Below, in pieces: positions 17,713-24,543 of a stretch of DNA of 64,000 nt (position 1 is its first letter; each line of letters opens with the position of its first letter). The DNA comes from an uncultured Atopobium sp. (GTDB lineage Bacteria; Actinomycetota; Coriobacteriia; Coriobacteriales; Atopobiaceae), in NCBI GenBank assembly GCA_946997485.1, contig CAMPVF010000004.1:89260-153259 (forward strand), in the 5' to 3' direction. The position numbers and the translations under genes are program-made. The notes under the pieces are model-generated. The model did not search any database and was not told where the DNA came from. It worked only from the letters and a program-made list of their open reading frames with translations.

Positions 17713-18955
17713 GCATGTGATGCTGCTCTTCGAACTTTTTTTCTTCGATAACAAACCCAGGATCAGTTGGAGATACGAGCTCGTCTTTACCTGTTTTTGG
17801 ATCGTGGTGATGGAACAGCACAGGCTCAAACAGCTTGAGCTTAAGAGTAAACGCAAGCGAGATAATAAACAGCACCACAAAAATGGCAATGCGCGGCAGG
17901 ACTTCTACCTGCGTCATTACGTAGGTGCCACAGCACAAAAGCGCGGTCCAGGCATAAATGATGAGCACGGCTTGGCGCTGATCGAAGCCTTTGTGAATAA
18001 GGCGGTGATGAATGTGCCCCTGGTCGGCCTGACCCACACTCACGTGGGCGCGGCGGCGGCGAACGATGGCCGAAAAGGTATCGATAATAGGAATTCCCGA
18101 AATAATAAGTGGCACAAGAATGGTAGTAAGACCAGCTACACGCGTTACGCTCAACAGGGTGATAACACCCATAACAAAGCCCATGAGAAGCGATCCGCAA
18201 TCGCCCAAGAAAATGGATGCTGGATGAAAATTGTATTTAAGAAAGGCAAGCGAGCAGCCAGCAAGCGTAATGGCAAGCGAAGCGGCATCGAAGCGACCTG
18301 CCATAACCGAAAGCAAAAACATGGTTGCACTTACCAAAAACGTAACGCCTGAGGCCAAGCCATCAAGTCCATCAATAAGGTTAAAAATATTAACGTATGC
18401 AACCAGATACAGCACGGTAATTGGGTAGGCTATCCAGCCCAAATAGAGCGCGTCACCGGTAAGAGGATGCACAATAACGCCAATAACAAGCCCGCCGGCA
18501 ACAGGAAATATGCACGAAATGAGCTGACCTATAAACTTGTGAAGCGGGCGCAAATGATAGATGTCGTCGATAACACCCGTGATAAAAATGCTTACTAAGC
18601 CCAAAAGAATAAGCGGGTAATGCATGTATGCGAATGAATGAGCAGGAAGAAAAGACTGCGTCCAGCCAAGGCACACAATGCCTACATAGTGCACAAGAAG
18701 TGCCACGATAATGCCCATAAAAATGGCAATACCGCCCATACGCGGAATGGGCGTATTGTTAACGCGACGTTTGCCGGGGTAATCGATGCTGCCCACATGC
18801 CACGCAATACGCTTTGCTAACGGCGTAACAACCAGTACAACCAGGGCCGCAGTAAGAAACAGCACGGCTGCTATAAGCGCAAATTCACACGAAAGATTTG
18901 AAGACAGCTGCGCGGCAAGAGTGAGGCGTGCATGACATAAAAGCTGGCTGTGCAT
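17705..18955 (-). CDS. tagO: Undecaprenyl-phosphate GlcNAc-1-phosphate transferase (TagO/WecA family)
   Basis: Polytopic membrane enzyme of 416 residues that attaches a sugar-1-phosphate (usually GlcNAc-1-P) to undecaprenyl phosphate, the first step of wall teichoic acid or other wall glycopolymers. Family signatures in order: PGKRRVNNTPIPRMGGIAIF, FITGVIDDIYHLRPLHKF, NIFNLIDGLDGLASG, FLGDCGSLLMGF, and the cytoplasmic loop VRRRRAHVSVGQADQGHIHHRL, whose HIHH is diagnostic of TagO/WecA rather than MraY. About 11 hydrophobic helices are evident. A charged C-terminal tail (~40 residues, ending EEQHHMHL) is unusual. The ribosome site GGAG lies about 10 bases before the ATG. No other wall-polymer glycosyltransferase is adjacent. 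Confidence 0.92.
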   Translation of the reverse strand: MHSQLLCHARLTLAAQLSSNLSCEFALIAAVLFLTAALVVLVVTPLAKRIAWHVGSIDYPGKRRVNNTPIPRMGGIAIFMGIIVALLVHYVGIVCLGWTQSFLPAHSFAYMHYPLILLGLVSIFITGVIDDIYHLRPLHKFIGQLISCIFPVAGGLVIGVIVHPLTGDALYLGWIAYPITVLYLVAYVNIFNLIDGLDGLASGVTFLVSATMFLLSVMAGRFDAASLAITLAGCSLAFLKYNFHPASIFLGDCGSLLMGFVMGVITLLSVTRVAGLTTILVPLIISGIPIIDTFSAIVRRRRAHVSVGQADQGHIHHRLIHKGFDQRQAVLIIYAWTALLCCGTYVMTQVEVLPRIAIFVVLFIISLAFTLKLKLFEPVLFHHHDPKTGKDELVSPTDPGFVIEEKKFEEQHHMHL

Positions 18956-19160
18956 GCTCGTTCAATCTCCTTTACGTTGGCTCCAAATGTGCGTGTGTAC
19001 GCGTTCGCATGTGCGCGCGTGCGTGCTTGCGGGCTTGCAGATGCGCTCATGCAGATGCGCTCGTGCAGAGGCGCGTTCACATATACCTATAAGTTTGCAT
19101 GATTGCTGCGTTTTATTCAAGCCTGTTTTATTAGTTTGAAATGACGTATAGTATAGCTAG

Positions 19161-19320
19161 CGCTCTTCCATAGCACAACTGGGTGAACCGACACGCGTTT
19201 TGAGGGAGCTCAAATTTCGTCTGTAGTACAGGTATCCTTCCTAGTTAAGGAAGCTGGAACAAGCGATGAGAGCACCCACCTGTATAGAAGGTGGGTTCAT
19301 TTCGCGCCTATGGAGGAGCG
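19161..19320 (+). ncRNA. ssrS: 6S RNA candidate (RNA polymerase-binding)
   Basis: A 160-base segment is closed by CGCTCTTCCATAG (19161-19173) pairing with CTATGGAGGAGCG (19308-19320), 13 pairs with one G-U. Inside, an apical hairpin CTTCCT-AGTTA-AGGAAG caps the middle, and the 3' strand of the central bubble carries the hairpin CCCACCT-7-AGGTGGG followed by TTCAT, an arrangement typical of Gram-positive 6S RNAs. TATAGTATAG at 19147-19156 fits a -10 just before the 5' end. 6S RNA mimics an open promoter and holds sigma-70/A polymerase in stationary phase. The family call rests on structure and remembered motifs. Confidence 0.62.
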
Positions 19321-19337
19321 TGTTTTATTATGCCGCT

Positions 19338-19381
19338 ATGGCGCTCGTATGGCGCTCGTATGGCGCTCGTATGGCGCTCGT
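19338..19381. repeat. Four perfect copies of an 11-bp tandem repeat
   Basis: ATGGCGCTCGT is repeated four times without error at 19338-19381, followed by a further ATG. It lies 17 bases past the predicted 3' end of the 6S RNA and upstream of the convergent rplT terminator. The rest of the 554-base gap (18956-19160) is rich in alternating purine-pyrimidine and holds no gene I can support. Confidence 0.85.
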
Positions 19382-19432
19382 ATGTGAGCGTTGTGGGACT
19401 CGTGTGGAGTTCTCACAAAAACGCAAAGCTAC

Positions 19433-19469
19433 ACAAAAAACCTGCAGATGGCAAGCCGCCTGCAGGTTT
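19433..19469 (-). terminator. Intrinsic terminator of infC-rpmI-rplT
   Basis: A 10-bp stem AAACCTGCAG/CTGCAGGTTT (19438-19447/19460-19469) is followed on the minus strand by a T-run (complement of 19435-19440). It lies about 40 bases past the rplT stop. Confidence 0.85.
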
Positions 19470-19509
19470 ATGTATATGCATATATGCACTTATCTACACA
19501 ATGTGCAGC

Positions 19510-19866
19510 TTATGCAAGTGCCTTTTTAGCCACTTCGGCAAGATCGGCAAAGGTTGCTTCGTCTTCGTAAGCAATTTGAGCCAATACTTTACGGTCGAGC
19601 TCAACACCAGCAAGCTTTAAGCCGTGCATAAAGGTGCTGTAGGAAAGACCATTTACGCGGGCTGCAGCATTAATACGCTGAATCCACAAACCACGAATCT
19701 CGCGTTTCTTTGCACGACGATCGCGATATGCATATTGGAGTGAGTGTTGTACCTGCTCTTTCATACCACGGAAGGTGCGAGAACCAACACCGTAGTAACC
19801 CTTTGAGCGCTCTACCAATGTTTGACGCTTTTTGCGACCCGCCATTGCGCGTTTTACACGTGCCAT
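19510..19866 (-). CDS. rplT: 50S ribosomal protein L20
   Basis: 118 residues, the standard length. It begins MARVKRAMAGRKKRQTLVERSKGYYG and contains the conserved RDRRAKKREIRGLWIQRINAAARVNG and YSTFMHGL segments. L20 binds 23S rRNA early in 50S assembly, and in other bacteria also represses this operon by binding its leader mRNA. It is the third gene after infC and rpmI, with AAGGAG upstream and a strong terminator downstream. Confidence 0.98.
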   Translation of the reverse strand: MARVKRAMAGRKKRQTLVERSKGYYGVGSRTFRGMKEQVQHSLQYAYRDRRAKKREIRGLWIQRINAAARVNGLSYSTFMHGLKLAGVELDRKVLAQIAYEDEATFADLAEVAKKALA

Positions 19867-19913
19867 ATCAAATCAACTCCTTGATTTCTTGTTACAGACG
19901 CACGGGGCGCCAA

Positions 19914-20108
19914 CTAGTTACCCATACGCTGCGATACGTTGTGCGAATCGGCAGCAGTAAGAACAGCTTCCTTGCGGAAACCACGAATACGCTTTTGAGA
20001 CTTCTTGGTAAGAATGTGGCTCTTAAATGCTTTAGCACGCATAATCTTGCCAGTACCAGTACGGCGAAAACGCTTTGCCGAACCTTTATGAGTTTTCATT
20101 TTAGGCAT
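19914..20108 (-). CDS. rpmI: 50S ribosomal protein L35
   Basis: 64 residues starting MPKMKTHKGSAKRFRRTGTG, with the basic FKSHILTKKSQKRIRGFRK core of the L35 family. The ribosome site AAAGGAG is strong. It lies between infC (16 bases upstream) and rplT (47 bases downstream), the near-universal order. Confidence 0.98.
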   Translation of the reverse strand: MPKMKTHKGSAKRFRRTGTGKIMRAKAFKSHILTKKSQKRIRGFRKEAVLTAADSHNVSQRMGN

Positions 20109-20124
20109 GACGTATCAATCTCCT

Positions 20125-20709
20125 TTAACTCTCGTTACTGCGTGAGCTTGGCTCTTCGTTTGCAGTGGACGTTTGTTCCTTCTCGTTAAAAGCACCTTTA
20201 ATGGGGGCAACAAGCATGTGCATGTTACGACCTTCCATTTTTGGCTGCTGCTCAACCGTTGCATAGGGTTTGAGATCGGCTGCCAAGCGCTCTAACACGT
20301 TAAGACCTTGCTCGGGGTGAGCCATTTCGCGACCACGGAACATAATGGTTACCTTAACGCGTGCACCCCGCTTAAGAAAACGCATAACGTGGTTTTTCTT
20401 GGTGGTGTAATCGCCCACATCGATCTTTGGACGAAACTTCATTTCCTTAACCTCAACCTTAACCTGCTTTTTTCGCGCAAGTTTTGCTTTGCGGTCTTGG
20501 TCGTATTTGAATTTACGATAGTCCATTACCTTGCAAACAGGAGGTTCTGCTCCTGGTGCAATTTCTACAAGATCGAGGTTTTGCTCATCGGCAATACGCT
20601 GTGCATCACGAATGCCAAACAATCCAAGCTGCGATCCGTCTACACCAATAAGGCGGCAGGTACGCGCAGTAATCTCTTCATTGATGCGCGTATCATCATT
20701 CTTGGCTAT
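20125..20709 (-). CDS. infC: Translation initiation factor IF-3, apparent ATA start
   Basis: 194 residues. IF-3 binds the 30S subunit and rejects non-canonical start codons. The N-terminal domain (DDTRINEEITARTCRLIGVD, FGIRDAQRIADEQNLDLVEI, PPVCKVMDYRKFKYDQ) and C-terminal domain (KEMKFRPKIDVGDYTTK, GARVKVTIMFRGREM) are complete. No ATG, GTG or TTG lies in frame early enough to include the conserved N-terminus: the first is a TTG inside the domain, and a stop (TAG) lies two codons upstream of ATA. The codon with a ribosome site at the right distance (GGGAAGGTG, about 8 bases) is ATA at 20709-20707, giving IAKNDDTRINEE. Rare AUU/AUA/AUC starts in infC are a known autoregulatory device. A short acidic/Ser-rich tail is at the C-terminus. 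Confidence 0.93.
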   Translation of the reverse strand: MAKNDDTRINEEITARTCRLIGVDGSQLGLFGIRDAQRIADEQNLDLVEIAPGAEPPVCKVMDYRKFKYDQDRKAKLARKKQVKVEVKEMKFRPKIDVGDYTTKKNHVMRFLKRGARVKVTIMFRGREMAHPEQGLNVLERLAADLKPYATVEQQPKMEGRNMHMLVAPIKGAFNEKEQTSTANEEPSSRSNES

Positions 20710-20792
20710 CTTCTACACCTTCCCTTCATCGCGTGTATCGTTTATGTGCCGTTGCGCTGCGGGAATGTGCAGCCGCGGCTTTTGCGCGGCAT

Positions 20793-20816
20793 AAAAAAAC
20801 CCGACATAAGGTCAGG
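20793..20816 (-). terminator. Leader attenuator upstream of infC
   Basis: On the minus strand the stem CCTGAC/GTCGGG (one G-U) with loop CTTAT is followed by seven Ts, about 85 bases before the infC start. A TACAAT is present upstream around 20850. An intrinsic terminator inside the leader fits the L20-controlled attenuation known for this operon in Bacillus. It could instead end read-through from the tRNA gene. The remaining part of 20710-21023 shows no gene. Confidence 0.6.
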
Positions 20817-21023
20817 CACAAATATGGCTGTTACACCATAGCAACTATTGTACTTGACCAGGTAGCAGCTCTGCGGCGCCAAACGAGGTGAGAGCATATG
20901 CTCTGCTTAACATACACATGGTACGACTATTTGTTTGAGTAAACAAGGTTTGCGCAGCGTATGCGTACGAATATCATAAAGTACGCATAAGTTGGCAGCA
21001 CGTTGCCTGCTGAACAATAAAAA

Positions 21024-21110
21024 TGGTGCCCGAGGTGAGACTCGAACTCACACTCTGTTGCCAGAAATGGATTTTGAGTCCATCGCGTCTGCCAATTCCA
21101 CCACTCGGGC
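21024..21110 (-). tRNA. tRNA-Leu (anticodon CAA)
   Basis: An 87-base tRNA read on the minus strand. Acceptor strands GCCCGAG and CTCGGGC are followed by A-CCA encoded in the DNA; the D-arm has GGAATTGGCAGAC; anticodon stem ATGGA/TCCAT encloses loop CTCAAAA, giving anticodon CAA; a long class II variable arm precedes the T-arm GTGAGTTCGAGTCTCAC. It reads UUG leucine codons. Confidence 0.96.
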
Positions 21111-21236
21111 ACAATCTTGAGCACGTACATGTGCAGAAAAGAAATATAGCACAGATGCGAACGCTATGCAAGTACAGATGCGCGCACATAAAACTACGCA
21201 CATACGCGCGCATTGCATATAGGTGCAACAGTTTGC

Positions 21237-21947
21237 TTATTGCAAATCCTGCAAAAATGGATTTGATGCAAGCTCTTTATACAGCCGCGAAAGATTGCCA
21301 TGACCAGGGAAAATGTGTGATTGTGGGTCGAGCTCGGTAATAATACGTTTAAGTGATGCACGCATAGTGCGCTCATCGCCACCCGTCAAATCGCAGCGAC
21401 CAATGCTACCTTGGAAGAGCACATCACCCGTAAACACCAAACCAGCTGCCTTTTTTTGGCCAACAAATATGCAGCTACCGGGCGTATGTCCGGGCACGTG
21501 CATAACGCGAAACGATGCTGAGCCCAAATCAAGCTCCATGCCATCGGTTAAATAAAAATCGGCTGCAGGCGCATTTGCTTCAAACACATACCCAAAATCG
21601 TCGGGGCCTGCCGCATGCCGCGCACGCTCTTCATCGGGCTGGCAAATACCATATTGACCACCACATGCCTCGCGAAGCCTCGCAACACCGCCCGTGTGAT
21701 CGTTGTGACCGTGCGTTGCCACAATGTAACGAATTTCCATATCTGCAGGTATCTGCTGCGCAATTTCAGCGCCCTGGTCGCCAGGGTCGATAATAATGCC
21801 CACACGTTTGCCATTGTCTTGTGCTTCGTACAAATAACAATTTGTTTGAAGAGGACCTACGATAAATCCTTGCAGCTCAAGGAGGGGTTCGTGCAAGGAT
21901 TCATTCTCTTGAGCGGCATCGTGGGAAGCTTGGGTATCTTGAGGCAT
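21237..21947 (-). CDS. MBL-fold metallohydrolase, glyoxalase II/YcbL-like
   Basis: 236 residues from the ATG at 21947 (AAAGGAT 6 bases ahead; an upstream in-frame extension lacks a ribosome site). Metallo-β-lactamase fold with the metal motif THGHNDHTGG, a second His in HVPGHTPGSCIFV, Asp in FTGDVLFQGSIGR, and the final His in IFPGHG. The FxVGPLQTNCYL opening is typical of the YcbL/GloB-like subgroup that sits downstream of relA in many Gram-positive genomes, as it does here (79 bases). It probably hydrolyses a thioester or related small substrate in the cytoplasm; the exact substrate is unknown. Confidence 0.88.
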   Translation of the reverse strand: MPQDTQASHDAAQENESLHEPLLELQGFIVGPLQTNCYLYEAQDNGKRVGIIIDPGDQGAEIAQQIPADMEIRYIVATHGHNDHTGGVARLREACGGQYGICQPDEERARHAAGPDDFGYVFEANAPAADFYLTDGMELDLGSASFRVMHVPGHTPGSCIFVGQKKAAGLVFTGDVLFQGSIGRCDLTGGDERTMRASLKRIITELDPQSHIFPGHGNLSRLYKELASNPFLQDLQ

Positions 21948-22026
21948 GTGCATATCCTTTCTTTTGCAGCGTGCTTTTGCAGCGTGTATATCAGGTATAT
22001 ACCGCAAAACGACCATACCATTCACA

Positions 22027-24543
22027 CTACATGTGCTTTTTTAAATCGTTGCCGCCCTCGCCCGGCAAAATACGACGTGCGTCGAATACCGAATTTACGC
22101 GTTTTACCGATGAAAGCAGCGATGAGAGCTTAGATGCATCCGAAATAGCAAGCAAAAACCTCATGCGCACGTAGCCGTGTGTTGATGTTTGTGTTGCAGC
22201 AGATAAAATGTTGTTTCCAGCTTCACAAAGCGTTGTTGTAACATCCTTTAACAGGCCCATGCGGTCTGACGCTTCAACCACAATTTCAACCTGAAATTCT
22301 GTTGCGCCCGACGTGTCCCACTCAACTGCAATCATACGCTCGGGGTGCATCATCAGGCCTTTTTCATTAGGACATGTAGTTCTGTGCACCGAAACACCAC
22401 GGCCGCGCGTGATAAATCCCACAATTGAATCGCCGGCAACGGGATTACAACAATGTGCCAAATGAACGAGCAAGTCGGGGTCGCCTTTTACTACAACGCC
22501 ACAGTTTGTTTGACGGCGGCGGCGCTTAAGCGTTGGAATTGTTTGCGGAACAAGTGGCAAATCGTCGGCAATCGCGCGCTCTTTTTCGAGCTGCTTGGCT
22601 TCCCGCTGGTCTTTTTGGGTGGTATCTTCTTCGATAATGGCAACAATCTTATTGCAAACCTGTTTTACGGAAATTTTTCCAGAGCCAACCGACGCCAGCA
22701 AATCCTCACTGCGCACAAAATCAAACTGCTCACAGGCGCGCTCAAGAGCCTTGGTAACGCGGGTTGTTGATATACCATAGCCGTGTTTGCGCAGCTCATG
22801 GCCAAGATCACTGCGGCCTTGCTCGGCATCATCGGTTCTTGAAAGCGTTGAGAAGTACTTTCTTACCTTTGCTTTTGCTGAAGGCGTGGTGCATACATGG
22901 AGCCAATCGTGGCTTGGACGTGCATTTTTGTTGGTGAGCACTTCAATGCGGTCGCCGTTTTGCAGTCTGTAGGTAAGCGGCACCACCGAGCCGTTAATCT
23001 TTGCACCAACACAGTGATTTCCAATTTCGGTATGCACGGCATAGGCAAAGTCAAGCGGCGTTGCATCACGGCGCAGGTTGATAACCTCGCCTTTTGGTGT
23101 GAACACAAAAATTTCGTCCTCAAACAAATCGAGGCGCAAGTTGTTCATAAACTCATGCGGATCGTCGAGATCGTCGTCTACTGTCCAGTCGAGACTCTTA
23201 CGTATCCAGTTAATTTGCGAGTCGATTTCCTTTTCGTCGCGGCTCATTTTTCCCTGACTTGAGCCCGACTTTTTGTACAGCCAGTGCGCGGCGATACCGT
23301 ATTCAGCCTGAGAGTGCATTTCGTAGGTGCGAATTTGAATTTCGATAGGACGAGCATCAATGCCTATAACCGTTGTGTGAAGCGAGCGGTAGCCGTTTGG
23401 CTTTGGCATGGCAATGTAATCCTTAAAACGCCCAGGTAGAGGGTGCCAAATGGTGTGCACGCTACCAAGCGCAGAATAGCAATCGCCCACCGTTTTGGTA
23501 AGCACGCGAATAGCAATAAGATCGTAGATATCGTTAAAGTTTTTATCTTTGCGAATCATTTTTTGATAAATTGACCACAGATGCTTTGGCCTTCCCTGAA
23601 TGGAAACGCCCTGCATGCCAACACGGGCAAGTTCATCTTCGAGAATATGAATGGTGGACGTGATGTTTTGTTCGCGCTGGGCACGTGATTGCTGCACCAT
23701 GCGGGCAATACGCTGGTATTCATCGTGATCGAGATACAAAAACGCAAGGTCCTCAAGCTCCCATTTAATGGACGAGATACCCAACCGGTCGGCAAGTGGC
23801 GCATACACATCGCGCGTTTCCTTTGCCTTAAACGTTCGGCGATTCTCGGGCAGTGCTGCTAACGTGCGCATATTGTGCAAACGGTCGGCCAACTTAATGA
23901 TAATAACGCGAATATCTTTCGACATTGCAAGAAACATTTTGCGTAAGTTGAGCGCCTGTTTTTCGTCCATCGAACTCACTTCGATAGACGTAAGCTTAGT
24001 TACGCCGTCTACCAGCTTACGCACCGTGTAGCCAAAACGCTCCTCAATGTCGTCGAGCGTTGCACTTGTGTCTTCTACCGTATCGTGCAAAATAGCAGAG
24101 CAAATAGAGTCTTCATCCATGTGCAAATCTTTTGCCAAAATGAATGCCACTTCAACGGGGTGATTGATGTAGGGCTCCCCCGATTGGCGGCGCTGATCTT
24201 TGTGTGCCGCTGATGCAAAATCGTACGCTTCGTCGATACGCGCAAGCGCAGCAGATCCAAGATAGTGCGCACAAATTGAACGCAGTGCACGCCAGTTATC
24301 CGCCTGCGGCACGCCGTGTTTGCGCACGTATGGTGCGGGTGGCATATCAGGTGCTGCTGCAGACGCTGCTTGAGGTACTGCTGCAGACGCTGCAGGCGCG
24401 GGTGTGGCATCAGCGACAGGTGCCGGGTGCACTGGCATGGCAGCATCCTGCAGCGCTGGCAGGTGTTCTGTTGCGCGCGCGGGTGTTTCATCGCTCATCG
24501 GTACAGACGAGCGTGTCTGGCGGGGTGAATCATCTGTCATCAT
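22027..24543 (-). CDS. rel: Bifunctional (p)ppGpp synthetase/hydrolase (Rel)
   Basis: 838 residues. It makes and degrades the stringent-response alarmone. Order: Ala/Pro-rich N-terminal ~85 residues; HD hydrolase domain with SAILHDTVEDT; synthetase domain with DLIAIRVL and the substrate loop AMPKPNGYRSLHTTVIG; TGS domain (FVFTPKGEVINLRRDATPLDFAYAVHTEIG); zinc-finger/helical region with HCCNPVAGD; and a C-terminal ACT domain (VEIVVEASDRMGLLKDVTTTL). Intact HD and synthetase motifs point to a bifunctional enzyme. Its ATG overlaps the RecJ-RecQ stop codon as ATGA, so translation is probably coupled. Confidence 0.97.
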   Translation of the reverse strand: MMTDDSPRQTRSSVPMSDETPARATEHLPALQDAAMPVHPAPVADATPAPAASAAVPQAASAAAPDMPPAPYVRKHGVPQADNWRALRSICAHYLGSAALARIDEAYDFASAAHKDQRRQSGEPYINHPVEVAFILAKDLHMDEDSICSAILHDTVEDTSATLDDIEERFGYTVRKLVDGVTKLTSIEVSSMDEKQALNLRKMFLAMSKDIRVIIIKLADRLHNMRTLAALPENRRTFKAKETRDVYAPLADRLGISSIKWELEDLAFLYLDHDEYQRIARMVQQSRAQREQNITSTIHILEDELARVGMQGVSIQGRPKHLWSIYQKMIRKDKNFNDIYDLIAIRVLTKTVGDCYSALGSVHTIWHPLPGRFKDYIAMPKPNGYRSLHTTVIGIDARPIEIQIRTYEMHSQAEYGIAAHWLYKKSGSSQGKMSRDEKEIDSQINWIRKSLDWTVDDDLDDPHEFMNNLRLDLFEDEIFVFTPKGEVINLRRDATPLDFAYAVHTEIGNHCVGAKINGSVVPLTYRLQNGDRIEVLTNKNARPSHDWLHVCTTPSAKAKVRKYFSTLSRTDDAEQGRSDLGHELRKHGYGISTTRVTKALERACEQFDFVRSEDLLASVGSGKISVKQVCNKIVAIIEEDTTQKDQREAKQLEKERAIADDLPLVPQTIPTLKRRRRQTNCGVVVKGDPDLLVHLAHCCNPVAGDSIVGFITRGRGVSVHRTTCPNEKGLMMHPERMIAVEWDTSGATEFQVEIVVEASDRMGLLKDVTTTLCEAGNNILSAATQTSTHGYVRMRFLLAISDASKLSSLLSSVKRVNSVFDARRILPGEGGNDLKKHM

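Noticed and set aside
17711..18352. A 213-codon open frame on the plus strand inside tagO
   Set aside because: It is antisense to a clear TagO/WecA gene, has no ribosome site and encodes a highly basic, family-less product.
20839..20900. A -35/-10 pair for the infC operon
   Set aside because: TACAAT is present on the minus strand, but no -35 at 16-18 bases is convincing, so only the -10-like box is mentioned.
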